From the NCBI GenBank assembly GCA_900100325.1, contig LT629697.1, positions 1 through 64,000 on the forward strand: a stretch of 64,000 nucleotides of DNA. The letters run 5' to 3'. Below the pieces are notes generated by a model. It ran no database searches and was not told the origin of the DNA. It saw nothing but the letters and a program-made list of their open reading frames with translations. Positions within the stretch are counted from its first letter, which is position 1. Every line of letters begins with the position of its first letter. Source of the DNA: Frankineae bacterium MT45. Lineage in GTDB: Bacteria; Actinomycetota; Actinomycetes; Mycobacteriales; Jatrophihabitantaceae. Position numbers and translations under genes: made by a program. Positions 24,720 through 33,429 of this stretch are shown here, piece after piece.

Positions 24720-25634
24720 TCACCCCTTCACCGCGCCGGAGGTGAGTCCGGCCGAGATCCGGCTCTGGAAGATCACGAAGAGGATCACCACGGGGAGCGC
24801 GGTAAGCGTCGCCGCCGCCATGAGACCGCCGTAGTCGGCGCCGTGAACCGGGGTCGACTGGAAGATCAGCAGGTAGATCATCGACGTCTGCTTGCGGTTG
24901 TCCAGCAGCAGTGTGTTGGCCAGCACGAACTCGTTCCAGGCCAGGATCCAGCAGTAGACGCCGGTGGCGACCAGGCCGGGCCAGACCAGCGGCAGGATCA
25001 CCTTGTAGAAGGTCTGCCAGCGGCTGCAGCCGTCCACCATCGCTGCCTCGTCGAGCTCCTTCGGGATGTTCGCGATGAAGGTGCGCAGCGTCCAGATCGT
25101 GTACGGCATGGTGAACATCAGGTACGCGATGATGACGCCGGTGAGGCTGTTCTTCAGCTGGAAACGGTCCAGTAGCAGCGACATCGGAATCGTCAGGGCC
25201 AGCAGCGGAATCATCTGCACGATGAGGACTGCGAAGACGAAGACCTTCCGACCGGCAAAGCGGAATCTCGCGATCGCCAGCGCACCGAAGAAGCCGAGGA
25301 TGATGCTGATGATGACGGCAGCCAGCGTGATCACCGCGGTGTTGGCCAGATCCTGCCGGAAGATCGGATCGCCCAGCACCTCGCGGAAGCCCCGCAGCGT
25401 CGGGTGGGCCGGCCAGAACTGCGGCACCAGCCGGTTGATGTCGCTGCTCGTCTTGAATGCGGTGATGAGCATCCAGTAGATCGGGAAGCCCAGTACGACG
25501 GCGATCACCACGGCGAGCAGGTTCCAGCCGCCGGTGGCGAACTGGCGCCGGCGCCGCCGCGGCTGACGAGAGGCGGGGGTTCCGGAGTCGGCAGACAGCG
25601 TGCCGGTGGTCGGGCGATCGACGGTGACCGTCAT
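24720..25634 (-). CDS. ABC sugar transporter permease (MalG type)
   Basis: 304 residues with six predicted helices. The ATPase-coupling EAA loop lies near residue 200 (DEAAMVDGCSRWQTFYKVILPLVWPGL), normal for CUT1 family permeases. It pairs with the upstream permease, overlapping it by 4 bases, and with the lipoprotein receptor at 26676-28013. No ATPase gene is in the cluster, so a shared MsiK-type ATPase elsewhere probably energises it, as in streptomycetes. Confidence 0.92.
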   Translation of the reverse strand: MTVTVDRPTTGTLSADSGTPASRQPRRRRRQFATGGWNLLAVVIAVVLGFPIYWMLITAFKTSSDINRLVPQFWPAHPTLRGFREVLGDPIFRQDLANTAVITLAAVIISIILGFFGALAIARFRFAGRKVFVFAVLIVQMIPLLALTIPMSLLLDRFQLKNSLTGVIIAYLMFTMPYTIWTLRTFIANIPKELDEAAMVDGCSRWQTFYKVILPLVWPGLVATGVYCWILAWNEFVLANTLLLDNRKQTSMIYLLIFQSTPVHGADYGGLMAAATLTALPVVILFVIFQSRISAGLTSGAVKG

Positions 25635-26605
25635 TCTGCATCTCCGATCCGGAAGAGTTGCCGTATGTAGAAGATCATCACGAAGAGCAGGCAGATCATC
25701 ATCAGGACACCGATGGTTGCCCCGAGGTTGTAGTGGCTGCTGCCGATGCCGTTCGAGTACATGTAGATGCCGATGGTCTGGTAGCCCGGTTCGGGGTGAC
25801 CGTTGCGCATGAACCAGATCTGGTTGAAGACACCGAAGTCCCAGATCACCGACAGGGTGGTGAGGATGATGATCAGCGGCCGCAGGAAGGGCAGCGTCAC
25901 GCTGCGGAAGGTCTGCCAGGCGCCGGCCCCGTCACAGTAGGCGGCCTCCTGAATCTCCTTGGGAACCTGGGTGATTCCCGCATAGAGCGAGATGGCCAGC
26001 AGCGGGATCGCTCCCCAGATGACCACCGCACTGATCACGCCGAGACCCTGGTGCGGGTCGGCGAACCAGTCATGGCCGTGCATGTGGACGCCCGGAAGCT
26101 GGTCCAGGAGGTAGTTCACCGCGCCGTACTGATTGCTGAATAGCCAGTAGAACACCTGGGTGGAGACGGTGGTCGGGACGGCCCAGACGAAGAGGAGCAC
26201 CACGATCAGGATTGCGCGGGCCCATTTGGAGACCCGGTGCAGCAGGACGGCCAAGCACATGCCGATAAGCAGGCTCAGCGTCACGTTGATCGCGGTGAAG
26301 GCGACGGTGCGTCCGAGCACTGACCAGAAGGTCGCGTCACTGAGGACCCGGGTGAAGTTCTGTAGCCCGACGAACTTGGTGCCACCACCGCCGTGGAAGA
26401 GCGCGTACTTACTGGAGTCCTGCTTCTGCACCGAGAGGGTGACGATCTTCAGCAGCGGCCAGGCGACCACCACGACGAGGACCAGAACCGCCGGAAGGAT
26501 CAGCAGGTACGGCAGCCGGCCGGCCCGCAGCGCCTTGACCTTCGGGCCCTTTCGCCGAGTTCCCCGAGGAGAGCGCTTGGTCACCGTTGGCTTCGTCGCA
26601 GTCAT
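25631..26605 (-). CDS. ABC sugar transporter permease (MalF type)
   Basis: 324 residues, a basic N-terminus and six helices. The EAA loop is KEIQEAAYCDGAGAWQTFRSVTLPFLRPL. It forms the heterodimeric channel with the MalG-type partner. It starts 70 bases after the binding-protein gene. The expected substrate is GlcNAc, chitobiose or a muropeptide sugar, from the flanking enzymes. Confidence 0.92.
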   Translation of the reverse strand: MTATKPTVTKRSPRGTRRKGPKVKALRAGRLPYLLILPAVLVLVVVVAWPLLKIVTLSVQKQDSSKYALFHGGGGTKFVGLQNFTRVLSDATFWSVLGRTVAFTAINVTLSLLIGMCLAVLLHRVSKWARAILIVVLLFVWAVPTTVSTQVFYWLFSNQYGAVNYLLDQLPGVHMHGHDWFADPHQGLGVISAVVIWGAIPLLAISLYAGITQVPKEIQEAAYCDGAGAWQTFRSVTLPFLRPLIIILTTLSVIWDFGVFNQIWFMRNGHPEPGYQTIGIYMYSNGIGSSHYNLGATIGVLMMICLLFVMIFYIRQLFRIGDAE

Positions 26606-26675
26606 GGTGGGCTTCCCTCCTCGGGGTCGTCGGTCGGGGTCAGGTGGAGTCAGGGCGTTGCGGGGTCTTACTCGA

Positions 26676-28013
26676 TCAGCTGCTTGCGTTCAGTGTCGTC
26701 GCAATCTGCGTGTCAGCTGACTTTGCTGCGTCGGCCGGAGTGGAGTGACCGGTCGCGATCGATTCGAGCATGTTCTGGAGGACGTTGCCGCTCTCCACGT
26801 TGGCCCAGTTCGGCGTGTTCGGAACGAACCAGGTGTTCTTTGCGGCCTCACCGGTGGACTGGTTGGCCTGGCCCTGCGCCTCGTAGACGTTGAGGAGCGA
26901 GGTGGTGTTCGGGATCGCGTACTTGGCCAGCGCCGTCTGGCTGGTCGTGTCGGTGAAGTACTTGACCCAGGTCGCGCCGAGGCCGCCGTTGGTCGCCTTG
27001 GCCGGGACGGCCAGGTCGGATCCACCGAGGAAGGACGGCGTGTAGTTGCCCTCGGCCGTGCCCGGCATCGGGAAGGTCGAGAGATCGGCGGCCAGCTTCG
27101 GGTTGCCGGTCTTCGGGTCGGTCACCGAGCCGAGTTCCCAGCCGTTGCCGACGATGGCACTGACGTGACCCTGGGCCATGATCGCGTCCTGGTCGGACTC
27201 GTCCTTGGTCGCGCCACCGACGGAGTACTTGGTGGCCAGCGTCTGCCACTCGGCCAGGCCGGTCTGAGCCTTGTCGCTCTCCAGCTGGCCGGCCCACTTG
27301 CCGCCGCTCTGGTCGGCGATCACGCCACCGGCTCCGTAGACGAAGGACATGGCGGCGTACCAGTACTTGCCCGGCATGTAGAAGGCCGAGAAGTTCGGGT
27401 CAGAGGCGTTGGCCGCCTTCACCTTGTCGAGGTCGGCGTTGAGCTCGGTGATCGTGGTCGGCACCGCGGTGATGCCGGCCTTGGTCCAGAGGTCCTTGCG
27501 GTAGATCACGACGCGGCTACCGGCGTAGTACGGCACCGCGCTGAGCTTGCCGTCGGCCGACGTGCCCGACTCAGCCAGACCCTGCAGCCAGGTCGAGGAG
27601 TTCTCGAACTGGCTCTTGCTGGAGGTGAGGTCGGTGAAGGCACCGGCCGCGATGTACGAGGAGGTCTGGGTGTTGCCGAGTTCGACGACGTCCGGGATGC
27701 CGCTGCTGCCGGCGAAGGTGGAGTCGAGCTTGGTCGTGTAGTTCGACCACTGCTGCCACTGCACGTTCACCTTGGCTCCGGTGGCGGCCTCGAATCGCTG
27801 GTTGGCCTGGGTGACGACCTCGGGCCAACCCTTCTGGGCGTCGCTCTGCAGCCAGACGGTGATCGTCTTGCCCTTGCCATCGGTGCTGAGCTTTCCGGCA
27901 TCGCTCTTGGTGTCCGAGGACGACTTACTGGAGCTGCACGCAGCGGCCGTCATGGCCACCGTCGCAGCCAGGACGACTGCCCCCGCTAGTTTGCGCTTCA
28001 ACGTTGCCTCCAC
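26676..28013 (-). CDS. ABC transporter sugar-binding lipoprotein
   Basis: 445 residues. Signal peptide with lipobox TAAAC (Cys26), then a Ser/Asp-rich linker and a periplasmic-type binding fold: TITVWLQSDAQKGW, FEAATGAKVNVQWQQW, GSSGIPDVVELGNTQTSSYIAAGAF and YYAGSRVVIYRKDLW are typical of CUT1 receptors. It is the first gene of the transporter unit; its start lies 34 bases downstream of the first of two DasR-like operator sites. Substrate presumed to be an amino sugar or oligosaccharide. Confidence 0.92.
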   Translation of the reverse strand: MEATLKRKLAGAVVLAATVAMTAAACSSSKSSSDTKSDAGKLSTDGKGKTITVWLQSDAQKGWPEVVTQANQRFEAATGAKVNVQWQQWSNYTTKLDSTFAGSSGIPDVVELGNTQTSSYIAAGAFTDLTSSKSQFENSSTWLQGLAESGTSADGKLSAVPYYAGSRVVIYRKDLWTKAGITAVPTTITELNADLDKVKAANASDPNFSAFYMPGKYWYAAMSFVYGAGGVIADQSGGKWAGQLESDKAQTGLAEWQTLATKYSVGGATKDESDQDAIMAQGHVSAIVGNGWELGSVTDPKTGNPKLAADLSTFPMPGTAEGNYTPSFLGGSDLAVPAKATNGGLGATWVKYFTDTTSQTALAKYAIPNTTSLLNVYEAQGQANQSTGEAAKNTWFVPNTPNWANVESGNVLQNMLESIATGHSTPADAAKSADTQIATTLNASS

Positions 28014-28046
28014 ATGATTCGAGATGCTCCTGGACCAATCCCGTCG

Positions 28047-28084
28047 ATTGGTTTAGACGATTGGAAGTATTGGGCTAGACCAAT
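28047..28084. promoter_or_regulatory. two DasR/dre-like operators upstream of the sugar receptor
   Basis: Two 16-bp sites, ATTGGTTTAGACGATT (28047-28062) and ATTGGGCTAGACCAAT (28069-28084), spaced 22 bp centre to centre, match the GntR/DasR consensus ACTGGTCTAGACCAGT at about 12 and 13 of 16 positions. The second is a near palindrome. They lie between the receptor gene and murQ, where the receptor promoter must be. The likely regulator is the GntR protein at 31729-32451. Confidence 0.72.
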
Positions 28085-28139
28085 TTTCCTGTCAAGTGTT
28101 ACCCGTCACCAAATCCGGACCGTTACCAGTTCGAGACCA

Positions 28140-28991
28140 CTACGGAGCGAGTAGCTCCCGCAGCGAGGGGTGCACCTGCGATCGCGCGACGGCCTGCTCT
28201 GGCGTCAGACCGGTGACCAGCAGCAATACTGCCGCGCGAGCGTTACCTGAGCAGCTCGACAGCGCCTGCTGTGCCGCCTCCAGCGACGACCCGGCGATCT
28301 CGGCGACGATCGCGGCCGAGCGCAACCGCAGCTTCGCGTTGGCCGGCACGACGTCGATCATGAGATCGCCGTGCACCCGCCCGTAGCGCACCATCGCCGC
28401 CGTCGTGAGCGCGTTCAGGGCGACTTTCTGGGCAGTTCCCGCCGTAAGCCGGGTCGAGCCGCGGAGCACCTCCTCGCCCACCACCGCCTCTATCGCAACA
28501 CCACCGGCACCGGTCGCCAGTTCAGCCAGCGGTGATCCGGTCACCGTCACCACCGCGATCAACCCAGCCCCGGCCGCCACCGCGGCCCGGGCCAGCTCCA
28601 GCGTGTAGGGGGTGGAGCCGCTGGCCGCCACCGCGACGAGGACGTCGCGGGCCCCCAGGGCCAACTCACCCAGGTCGCGGCTCATCAGGTCGAGGTCGTC
28701 CTCGTCGTCGTCGGTACTGGCGGCACCGCCGGCCACCCGGGCCAGCACCTGCGTGCGTCTCAGCCCGAAGGTCCCGGGGAGTTCGGCCGCCTCGGCCACC
28801 GCGATCCGCCCAGACGTGCCGGCGCCGGCCAGGATCAACCGGCCACCGGCATCGAGGCGGTCGGCGATCTGCTCGGCCCCGGTCACCAGCGCCGGGAGCG
28901 CCTCCCGTACCGCGGGGACGACCCGGGCCTCGGCCGCCAGCAGCAACTCGATGACCTCTCCCGTCGGGAGCAGGTCGAGGTCGTTCACCAT
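28140..28991 (-). CDS. murQ: N-acetylmuramic acid 6-phosphate etherase
   Basis: Cleaves the lactyl ether of MurNAc-6-P to give GlcNAc-6-P, feeding NagA. 283 residues with SIS fold: LILAGAGTSGRIAVAEAAELPGTFG (phosphosugar loop and active Glu), VLVAVAASGSTPYTLELARAA, GSTRLTAGTAQKVALNALTTAAM (STR motif for substrate) and GDLMIDVVPANAKL. A C-terminal CUE-like helix pair is present (AAQQALSSCSGNARAAVLLL), as in MurQ. It is slightly short for the family. The ATG sits in the last unit of the 14-bp repeats at 28989-29048. Confidence 0.92.
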   Translation of the reverse strand: MVNDLDLLPTGEVIELLLAAEARVVPAVREALPALVTGAEQIADRLDAGGRLILAGAGTSGRIAVAEAAELPGTFGLRRTQVLARVAGGAASTDDDEDDLDLMSRDLGELALGARDVLVAVAASGSTPYTLELARAAVAAGAGLIAVVTVTGSPLAELATGAGGVAIEAVVGEEVLRGSTRLTAGTAQKVALNALTTAAMVRYGRVHGDLMIDVVPANAKLRLRSAAIVAEIAGSSLEAAQQALSSCSGNARAAVLLLVTGLTPEQAVARSQVHPSLRELLAP

Positions 28992-29048
28992 GTCCGAGTC
29001 ACCATGTCCGAGTCACCATGTCCCGGCTCACCATGTCCGGCTCACCAT
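28989..29048. repeat. 14-bp repeats carrying start and stop codons at the SIS/murQ junction
   Basis: Five units with spacing 14, 14, 15 and 14; on the minus strand each reads CGGACATGGTGA plus two bases. Every unit contains ATGGTGA, hence both an ATG and a TGA. The first unit supplies the TGA ending the SIS protein (29042-29044) and the last supplies the ATG of murQ (28989-28991). Confidence 0.9.
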
Positions 29049-30091
29049 GTCCGGGTCACCTTGGCCAGCCCGCGGGGACGGTCCGGGTTCTCACCCCGGT
29101 CCAGCGCCAGCCGCCAGGCCAGACGCTGCAGCGGCAGGATCTCCAGGATCGGCAGTAGCTCCTCGGTCAACCCGGCCGAGGCGATCGGCAGGCCATCTGA
29201 GTTTCCGACCTGCAGGATGTCGCTGCCCGATCCACGGAGACGTTCGATCACCGGCGCCATCGCCGCACCACCCCGTCCCGGGGAGACCACCGCAATGACC
29301 GGCACCCCGGCGTCCAGCATGGCCAGCGGACCGTGCAGCAGGTCGGCGCCGGAGAAGGCCTGCGCGCTCAGGTAGCTCGTCTCCATGAGTTTCAGCGCGG
29401 CCTCCCGGGCCGACGGGTAGGAGTAGCCCCGGGCGGTGGTGACCAGGCGGTCGGCGTAGCGGTAACGGGGGGCCGCCTCCACCGCAGCCGGATCGGCCAG
29501 CGTCTCGGCCGCCGCGTCAGCCAAACCGGCCGCCTCGGCCGCCGCGTTCGGGCCACCCAGCAGCAGGAAGAGGGCCAGCAGTTCGGCGGTGTAGGTCTTG
29601 GTGGCCGCGACCGCGAGCTCCGCCCCGGCCTGGACGTCCACGTGCCTGCGGGCAGCGGCGGCCAGTGGCGACGACGGATTGTTCGTCACCGCGACCGTCA
29701 GGGCGCCGCAGTCACGGGCCGCCGTCACCGAGTCGACGAGGTCAGGCGAGCCGCCGGACTGGCTCACCGCCACGTAGAGCACGTCGCTGAGGTCCGGGCG
29801 GGAGCCGTAGACCGTCGTCGACGAGGGGGAGGCGAGACCGGCCGGCAGCCCGAGGCGGATCTCGGTGAGGTACTTGGCGTACAGCGCCGCATGGTCGCTG
29901 GTGCCGCGGGCCGCGAAGATGACGAAGCGGGGTGCGGCGCGGCGAATCTCGCCCGCCACCTCGGCGATCTCGCCGGCGCCGTCGGCGAGGAGGCGCTGCA
30001 GCACCGCGGGCTGCTCTCCGATCTCGGCCGCCATCAGCGCCCCGGCGGCCCGTTCGTCGGTCTCCACAGCGGAGTTGAGGGCGTCGCTCAT
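29042..30091 (-). CDS. SIS-domain sugar isomerase/deaminase (NagB-II / GlmS C-terminal-like)
   Basis: 349 residues with two SIS domains and no glutaminase domain. FAARGTSDHAALYAKYL and VSQSGGSPDLVDSVTAARD form the first sugar-phosphate site; TTARGYSYPSAREAALKLMETSY and GADLLHGPLAMLDAGVPVI belong to the second. This composition fits NagB-II type glucosamine-6-phosphate deaminases (GlcN-6-P to Fru-6-P plus ammonia). It supplies the step after NagA. It overlaps the nagZ stop by four bases and ends in the repeat shared with murQ. Confidence 0.87.
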   Translation of the reverse strand: MSDALNSAVETDERAAGALMAAEIGEQPAVLQRLLADGAGEIAEVAGEIRRAAPRFVIFAARGTSDHAALYAKYLTEIRLGLPAGLASPSSTTVYGSRPDLSDVLYVAVSQSGGSPDLVDSVTAARDCGALTVAVTNNPSSPLAAAARRHVDVQAGAELAVAATKTYTAELLALFLLLGGPNAAAEAAGLADAAAETLADPAAVEAAPRYRYADRLVTTARGYSYPSAREAALKLMETSYLSAQAFSGADLLHGPLAMLDAGVPVIAVVSPGRGGAAMAPVIERLRGSGSDILQVGNSDGLPIASAGLTEELLPILEILPLQRLAWRLALDRGENPDRPRGLAKVTRTW

Positions 30092-31578
30092 GCGTAGTTC
30101 TCCTGAGTACGTGCAGTCGCCGAAGCGCTAATCGGATTGGCAATGACGGAGGCCGCGGCGGCGAGGAGGCCCGGTGCGATTCCGCGGGTCCGGATCACCG
30201 GAGTGGAGCTGTTCAGTTCAGCCGGCCACCCAGCATCGACGATGACCGCGCTCGGATGCCGCTGGATCGCGTCGATGAGTGGTCGCTGCCAGGCGACTCG
30301 CTCCGGATCACGGATCAGCACGACCAGCCCGCGCCCCTCGGCTCGCCTCAGAATCGCCGCGATATCCGGCGCATTCTCGATCCGGAGCTCCTCGGTACCG
30401 GGGAGCAGTTCGGCCAGCGGCCGGGCCAGTGACCACGGCAGCGGACCAGAGGCCATCCCGGCCGGGGTGGCGCACTCGACGACCAGCGGCCGCTCCAGCA
30501 GGGGCAGATCACCAATGATCTCCAGGCTATCGACGGCCGCGGTGGCCAGTCGCGACCCGCCGGAGGCAGCCACAGCGGCGGCCGGGCGGCGGCGGCCGGT
30601 CAGACGGGCCGTACGTTCAGCAGCGTCGCGCAGCCGCTCCTCGCTCAGTCGCCCACTCTCGACGGCTCGCTGCACGGCGGCCGGAATCTCCTCCAGCAGC
30701 TCGGGGTAGTCCAGCGCCCCGGTCTCGATGGAGTCGGCGCCGGCCACCAGGGCTTCGACGAACCCCTCGACCATGCCGATGGTGGCCGAGATGGCCTTCA
30801 TCTCCAGGGCATCGGTGAAGATCGTCCCGTCGAAGCCAAGCTCCTCGCGCAGGATCCCGGTAGTGATCGCCGGGCTCACCGTCGCCACCAGTTCGTCCAG
30901 CGCTGGGACGATCAGGTGACCGGTCATGATCGACAGCGCGCCGGCCGCGATGGCCGCCCGGAACGGCTCCAGCTCGACCGCCTCGATCTCGGCCCGACTC
31001 CGCTCCAGGATCGCCACCCCGTGGTGCGAGTCGGCCCGGGTCGCGCCGTGACCGGGAAAGTGCTTCACACAGGCGGCGACCCCGCTGCTCTGTAGCCCGC
31101 GGACGGCGGCGGCGACGTGCCGGGCCGCGACCTGCGGGTCAGCGCTGAAGGAGCGCAGCCCGATCACCGGGTTCAGCGGGTCGCAGTTCACGTCGGCCAC
31201 CGGGGCCAGGTTCATGTCGATGCCGGCCTCAGCCAGGCGCAGGCCGATCTCGGCGTAGACCGCTTCGGTCACAGCCGGGTCGTCGAGGTGACCCAGGGCC
31301 GCCGCACCGGGAGAGGTGCTACCCCGCTGGGTGTCGAGGCGGGTGACGTCGCCACCCTCTTCGTCCAGGCTGATGACGATCTCATGCCCGGCGGCGGCGC
31401 GCAGCTGGTCGGTGAGCCGGCGAACGTCCCGGCCGTCGCCGAGATTCGAGCCGAAGAGGACGACCCCGCCGAGGCCGTCAGCCAACCCGGCCAGCAGCCA
31501 GTCGGGTGGCGTCGGCCCGACGAAGCCGAGCATGAGGCTCGACAGGGCGAGGCGGCGAAACTGTGGATCGCTCGACAA
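30088..31578 (-). CDS. nagZ: beta-N-acetylglucosaminidase, GH3 family (NagZ)
   Basis: 496 residues, cytoplasmic (no signal). GH3 domain: SLDEEGGDVTRLD, NLAPVADVNCDPLNPVIGLRSFS, VKHFPGHGATRADSHHGVA (NagZ-type Asp/His acid-base loop) and FDGTIFTDALEMKAI (nucleophile Asp). It hydrolyses GlcNAc from GlcNAc-anhMurNAc peptides in cell-wall recycling. The C-terminal ~150 residues form an extra alpha/beta domain, as in Gram-positive NagZ. The start is TTG at 31576-31578, supported by GGGAG seven bases upstream. First gene of the nagZ-SIS-murQ unit. Confidence 0.9.
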   Translation of the reverse strand: MSSDPQFRRLALSSLMLGFVGPTPPDWLLAGLADGLGGVVLFGSNLGDGRDVRRLTDQLRAAAGHEIVISLDEEGGDVTRLDTQRGSTSPGAAALGHLDDPAVTEAVYAEIGLRLAEAGIDMNLAPVADVNCDPLNPVIGLRSFSADPQVAARHVAAAVRGLQSSGVAACVKHFPGHGATRADSHHGVAILERSRAEIEAVELEPFRAAIAAGALSIMTGHLIVPALDELVATVSPAITTGILREELGFDGTIFTDALEMKAISATIGMVEGFVEALVAGADSIETGALDYPELLEEIPAAVQRAVESGRLSEERLRDAAERTARLTGRRRPAAAVAASGGSRLATAAVDSLEIIGDLPLLERPLVVECATPAGMASGPLPWSLARPLAELLPGTEELRIENAPDIAAILRRAEGRGLVVLIRDPERVAWQRPLIDAIQRHPSAVIVDAGWPAELNSSTPVIRTRGIAPGLLAAAASVIANPISASATARTQENYA

Positions 31579-31605
31579 TCTTCACTCCCAGGAAGAGACT
31601 GCAGA

Positions 31606-31621
31606 AATGGACTAGACAACT
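31606..31621. promoter_or_regulatory. DasR/dre-like operator in the nagZ/GntR divergent promoter
   Basis: AATGGACTAGACAACT matches the DasR consensus at about 12 of 16 positions, with the central CTAGAC intact. It lies 28 bases upstream of the nagZ TTG start and about 110 bases upstream of the GntR gene, allowing control of both. Confidence 0.6.
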
Positions 31622-31728
31622 TTGATAGTGTCTCCCCGGGAAACCGGTTGTCAACATTAGTCGCGGTCAGGCGTGAGAAACTGACGGACCGCACCGAGCG
31701 AAGGGAAGAAGGAGGGACTGTGGTTCTC

Positions 31729-32451
31729 ATGAACAGCGAGAGCGACCTGCGCGAACCCAAGTATTACTCGGTCAAGCGTCATCTCCTGGAACTCATCGAC
31801 ACGCTCCCGCCGGGCAGCCTGGTGCCCACCGAGCGCCTCCTCACCACCGAACTCGGCACCTCCCGCACCACCGTGCGGCAGGCGCTGGGAGAGCTGGTCG
31901 GCGAGGGTCGCCTGGTTCGCCGGCAGGGGTCGGGCACCTACGTCGCCGAGCCGAAGATCAGCTGGCCGCTACGGATGACCAGCTTCACCGAGCAGGCCGC
32001 CGCCACCGGTTATTCAGCCGCCACCCAACTGCTCGACGCGGTCCGCGAGAAGGCCAGCGACGACATCGCCGGGAAGCTCTCGATCAAGCCCGGCGCGGCC
32101 ACGTACTGCATCGAGCGGCTGCGACTGGTCGACGACACCCCGATGGCGGTGGAGACCTCCTACCTCTCGGCGGCCCGCTTCCCCGGTCTCATCAAGCACC
32201 TGCGCAAGACCTCCTCGCTCTACCGCGTCCTCGCAGACGTCTACGGTTGCCAGCCGTTGGAGGCCGAGGAGACGATCGAGACCGCCGCCGCATCACCGCG
32301 AGAGGCCGAACTCCTGCACACCGACACCGGCTCCCCGATGCTCGTCCTCGGCCGGCACAGCTTCGACGCCGACGGGGCGCCCATCGAGTGGGTGCGCAGC
32401 TGGTATCGCGGCGATCGGTACGTCTTCGTGGCCCGGCTCTCCGGTCCGTGA
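31729..32451 (+). CDS. GntR/HutC-family repressor of amino-sugar genes (DasR/NagR-like)
   Basis: 240 residues. N-terminal winged helix: LVPTERLLTTELGTSRTTVRQALGELVGEGRLVRRQGSGTYVAEP. The C-terminal UTRA ligand domain (ASPREAELLHTDTGSPMLVLGRHSFDADGAPIEWVRSWYRGDRYVF) in DasR/NagR binds GlcN-6-P or GlcNAc-6-P. ATG 31729 is used; a GTG at 31720, closer to GGAGG at 31711-31715, is an alternative adding three residues. It is divergent from nagZ and probably binds the CTAGAC sites at 31606, 28047 and 28069. Confidence 0.88.
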   Translation: MNSESDLREPKYYSVKRHLLELIDTLPPGSLVPTERLLTTELGTSRTTVRQALGELVGEGRLVRRQGSGTYVAEPKISWPLRMTSFTEQAAATGYSAATQLLDAVREKASDDIAGKLSIKPGAATYCIERLRLVDDTPMAVETSYLSAARFPGLIKHLRKTSSLYRVLADVYGCQPLEAEETIETAAASPREAELLHTDTGSPMLVLGRHSFDADGAPIEWVRSWYRGDRYVFVARLSGP

Positions 32452-32489
32452 CCTGACAGGCACCGGACCGCTGCCGACCTGATGTGCCG

Positions 32490-33425
32490 CTAGCCGCGGG
32501 AGGTGAGGGAGCGCAGGAAGAAGGTCAGGTTCGCCGGCCGCTCGGCCAGCCGCCGCATGAAGTAGCCGTACCACTCGTCGCCGTACGGGACGTAGACGCG
32601 CATCCGGTTGCCACCGGCGGCGATGGCCAACTGCTCCTCCGGCCGGATCCCGTAGAGCATCTGGAACTCGTAGCTGTCCGGGGTGCGCTCGTGCGTCACG
32701 GCCAGCCGCCGTCCCACAGCGATCATCGCCGGGTCATGGGAGGCGATCATCGGGTAACCGGCACCGGCGAAGAGCACGTTCAGGCAGCGACGGTACGAGT
32801 CCTCGACCGCCTCGCCGCGGTAGGCCACCGACTCCGGCTCGGCGTAGGCGCCCTTGCAGAGCCGCACCCGGGAGCCGGCGGTCGCGAGGTCCTGGCAGTC
32901 GCCCAGGGTCCGCTTGAGGTAGGCCTGCAGGACGGCGCCGACCCACGGGAAGTCGGCCCGCAGTTCCTGCAGGATGCCGAGCGTGGAGTCGGTGGTGGTG
33001 TGATCCTCCATGTCGAGGGTCACCGTGGTTCCGGCTGCGGCGGCCGCCTCACAGATCTGACGGGCACCGTCCAGGGCGATCTTCTCGGCGTCACCATCGG
33101 GGAGCGACTGGCCGATCGCACTGAGTTTTACTGATACTTCGGCCCGGTCCGCGAACCCGGAGTCGGCCAGCCCGGCAAGCAACGAGCGGTAGGCGGATAC
33201 CGTCGAGGCGGCCTGATCGGTGGTGACGGTGTCCTCGCCGAGGTAGTCGAGCGTGACCAGCAGCCCGTCGTTGAGCAACTTGGCCACGGTCGAGCTGGCA
33301 TCGTGCTGGCTGGTGCCGGCGACGAAGCGCCGCACGACGGGACGGGCCACCCGCGACCGCTCGGCCCGGGTGCGCAGCATCGGAGAACGGGCCGCCCGCA
33401 GCAGCAACTCGCGCTGAATCGCCAT
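32490..33425 (-). CDS. proline dehydrogenase
   Basis: 311 residues, a monofunctional FAD enzyme oxidising proline to pyrroline-5-carboxylate at the membrane. Blocks seen: VTLDYLGEDTVT, VSVKLSAIGQSL, VTLDMEDHTTTDSTL, AYLKRTLGD, RLCKGAYAEPESVAY and YGIRPEEQ, then VRVYVPYGDEWYGYFMRRLAERPAN, the C-terminal helix with the substrate-binding YxxRRxxERPAN motif. It starts 4 bases after the P5C dehydrogenase stop, so both are co-transcribed. Confidence 0.95.
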   Translation of the reverse strand: MAIQRELLLRAARSPMLRTRAERSRVARPVVRRFVAGTSQHDASSTVAKLLNDGLLVTLDYLGEDTVTTDQAASTVSAYRSLLAGLADSGFADRAEVSVKLSAIGQSLPDGDAEKIALDGARQICEAAAAAGTTVTLDMEDHTTTDSTLGILQELRADFPWVGAVLQAYLKRTLGDCQDLATAGSRVRLCKGAYAEPESVAYRGEAVEDSYRRCLNVLFAGAGYPMIASHDPAMIAVGRRLAVTHERTPDSYEFQMLYGIRPEEQLAIAAGGNRMRVYVPYGDEWYGYFMRRLAERPANLTFFLRSLTSRG

Positions 33426-33429
33426 CTTT

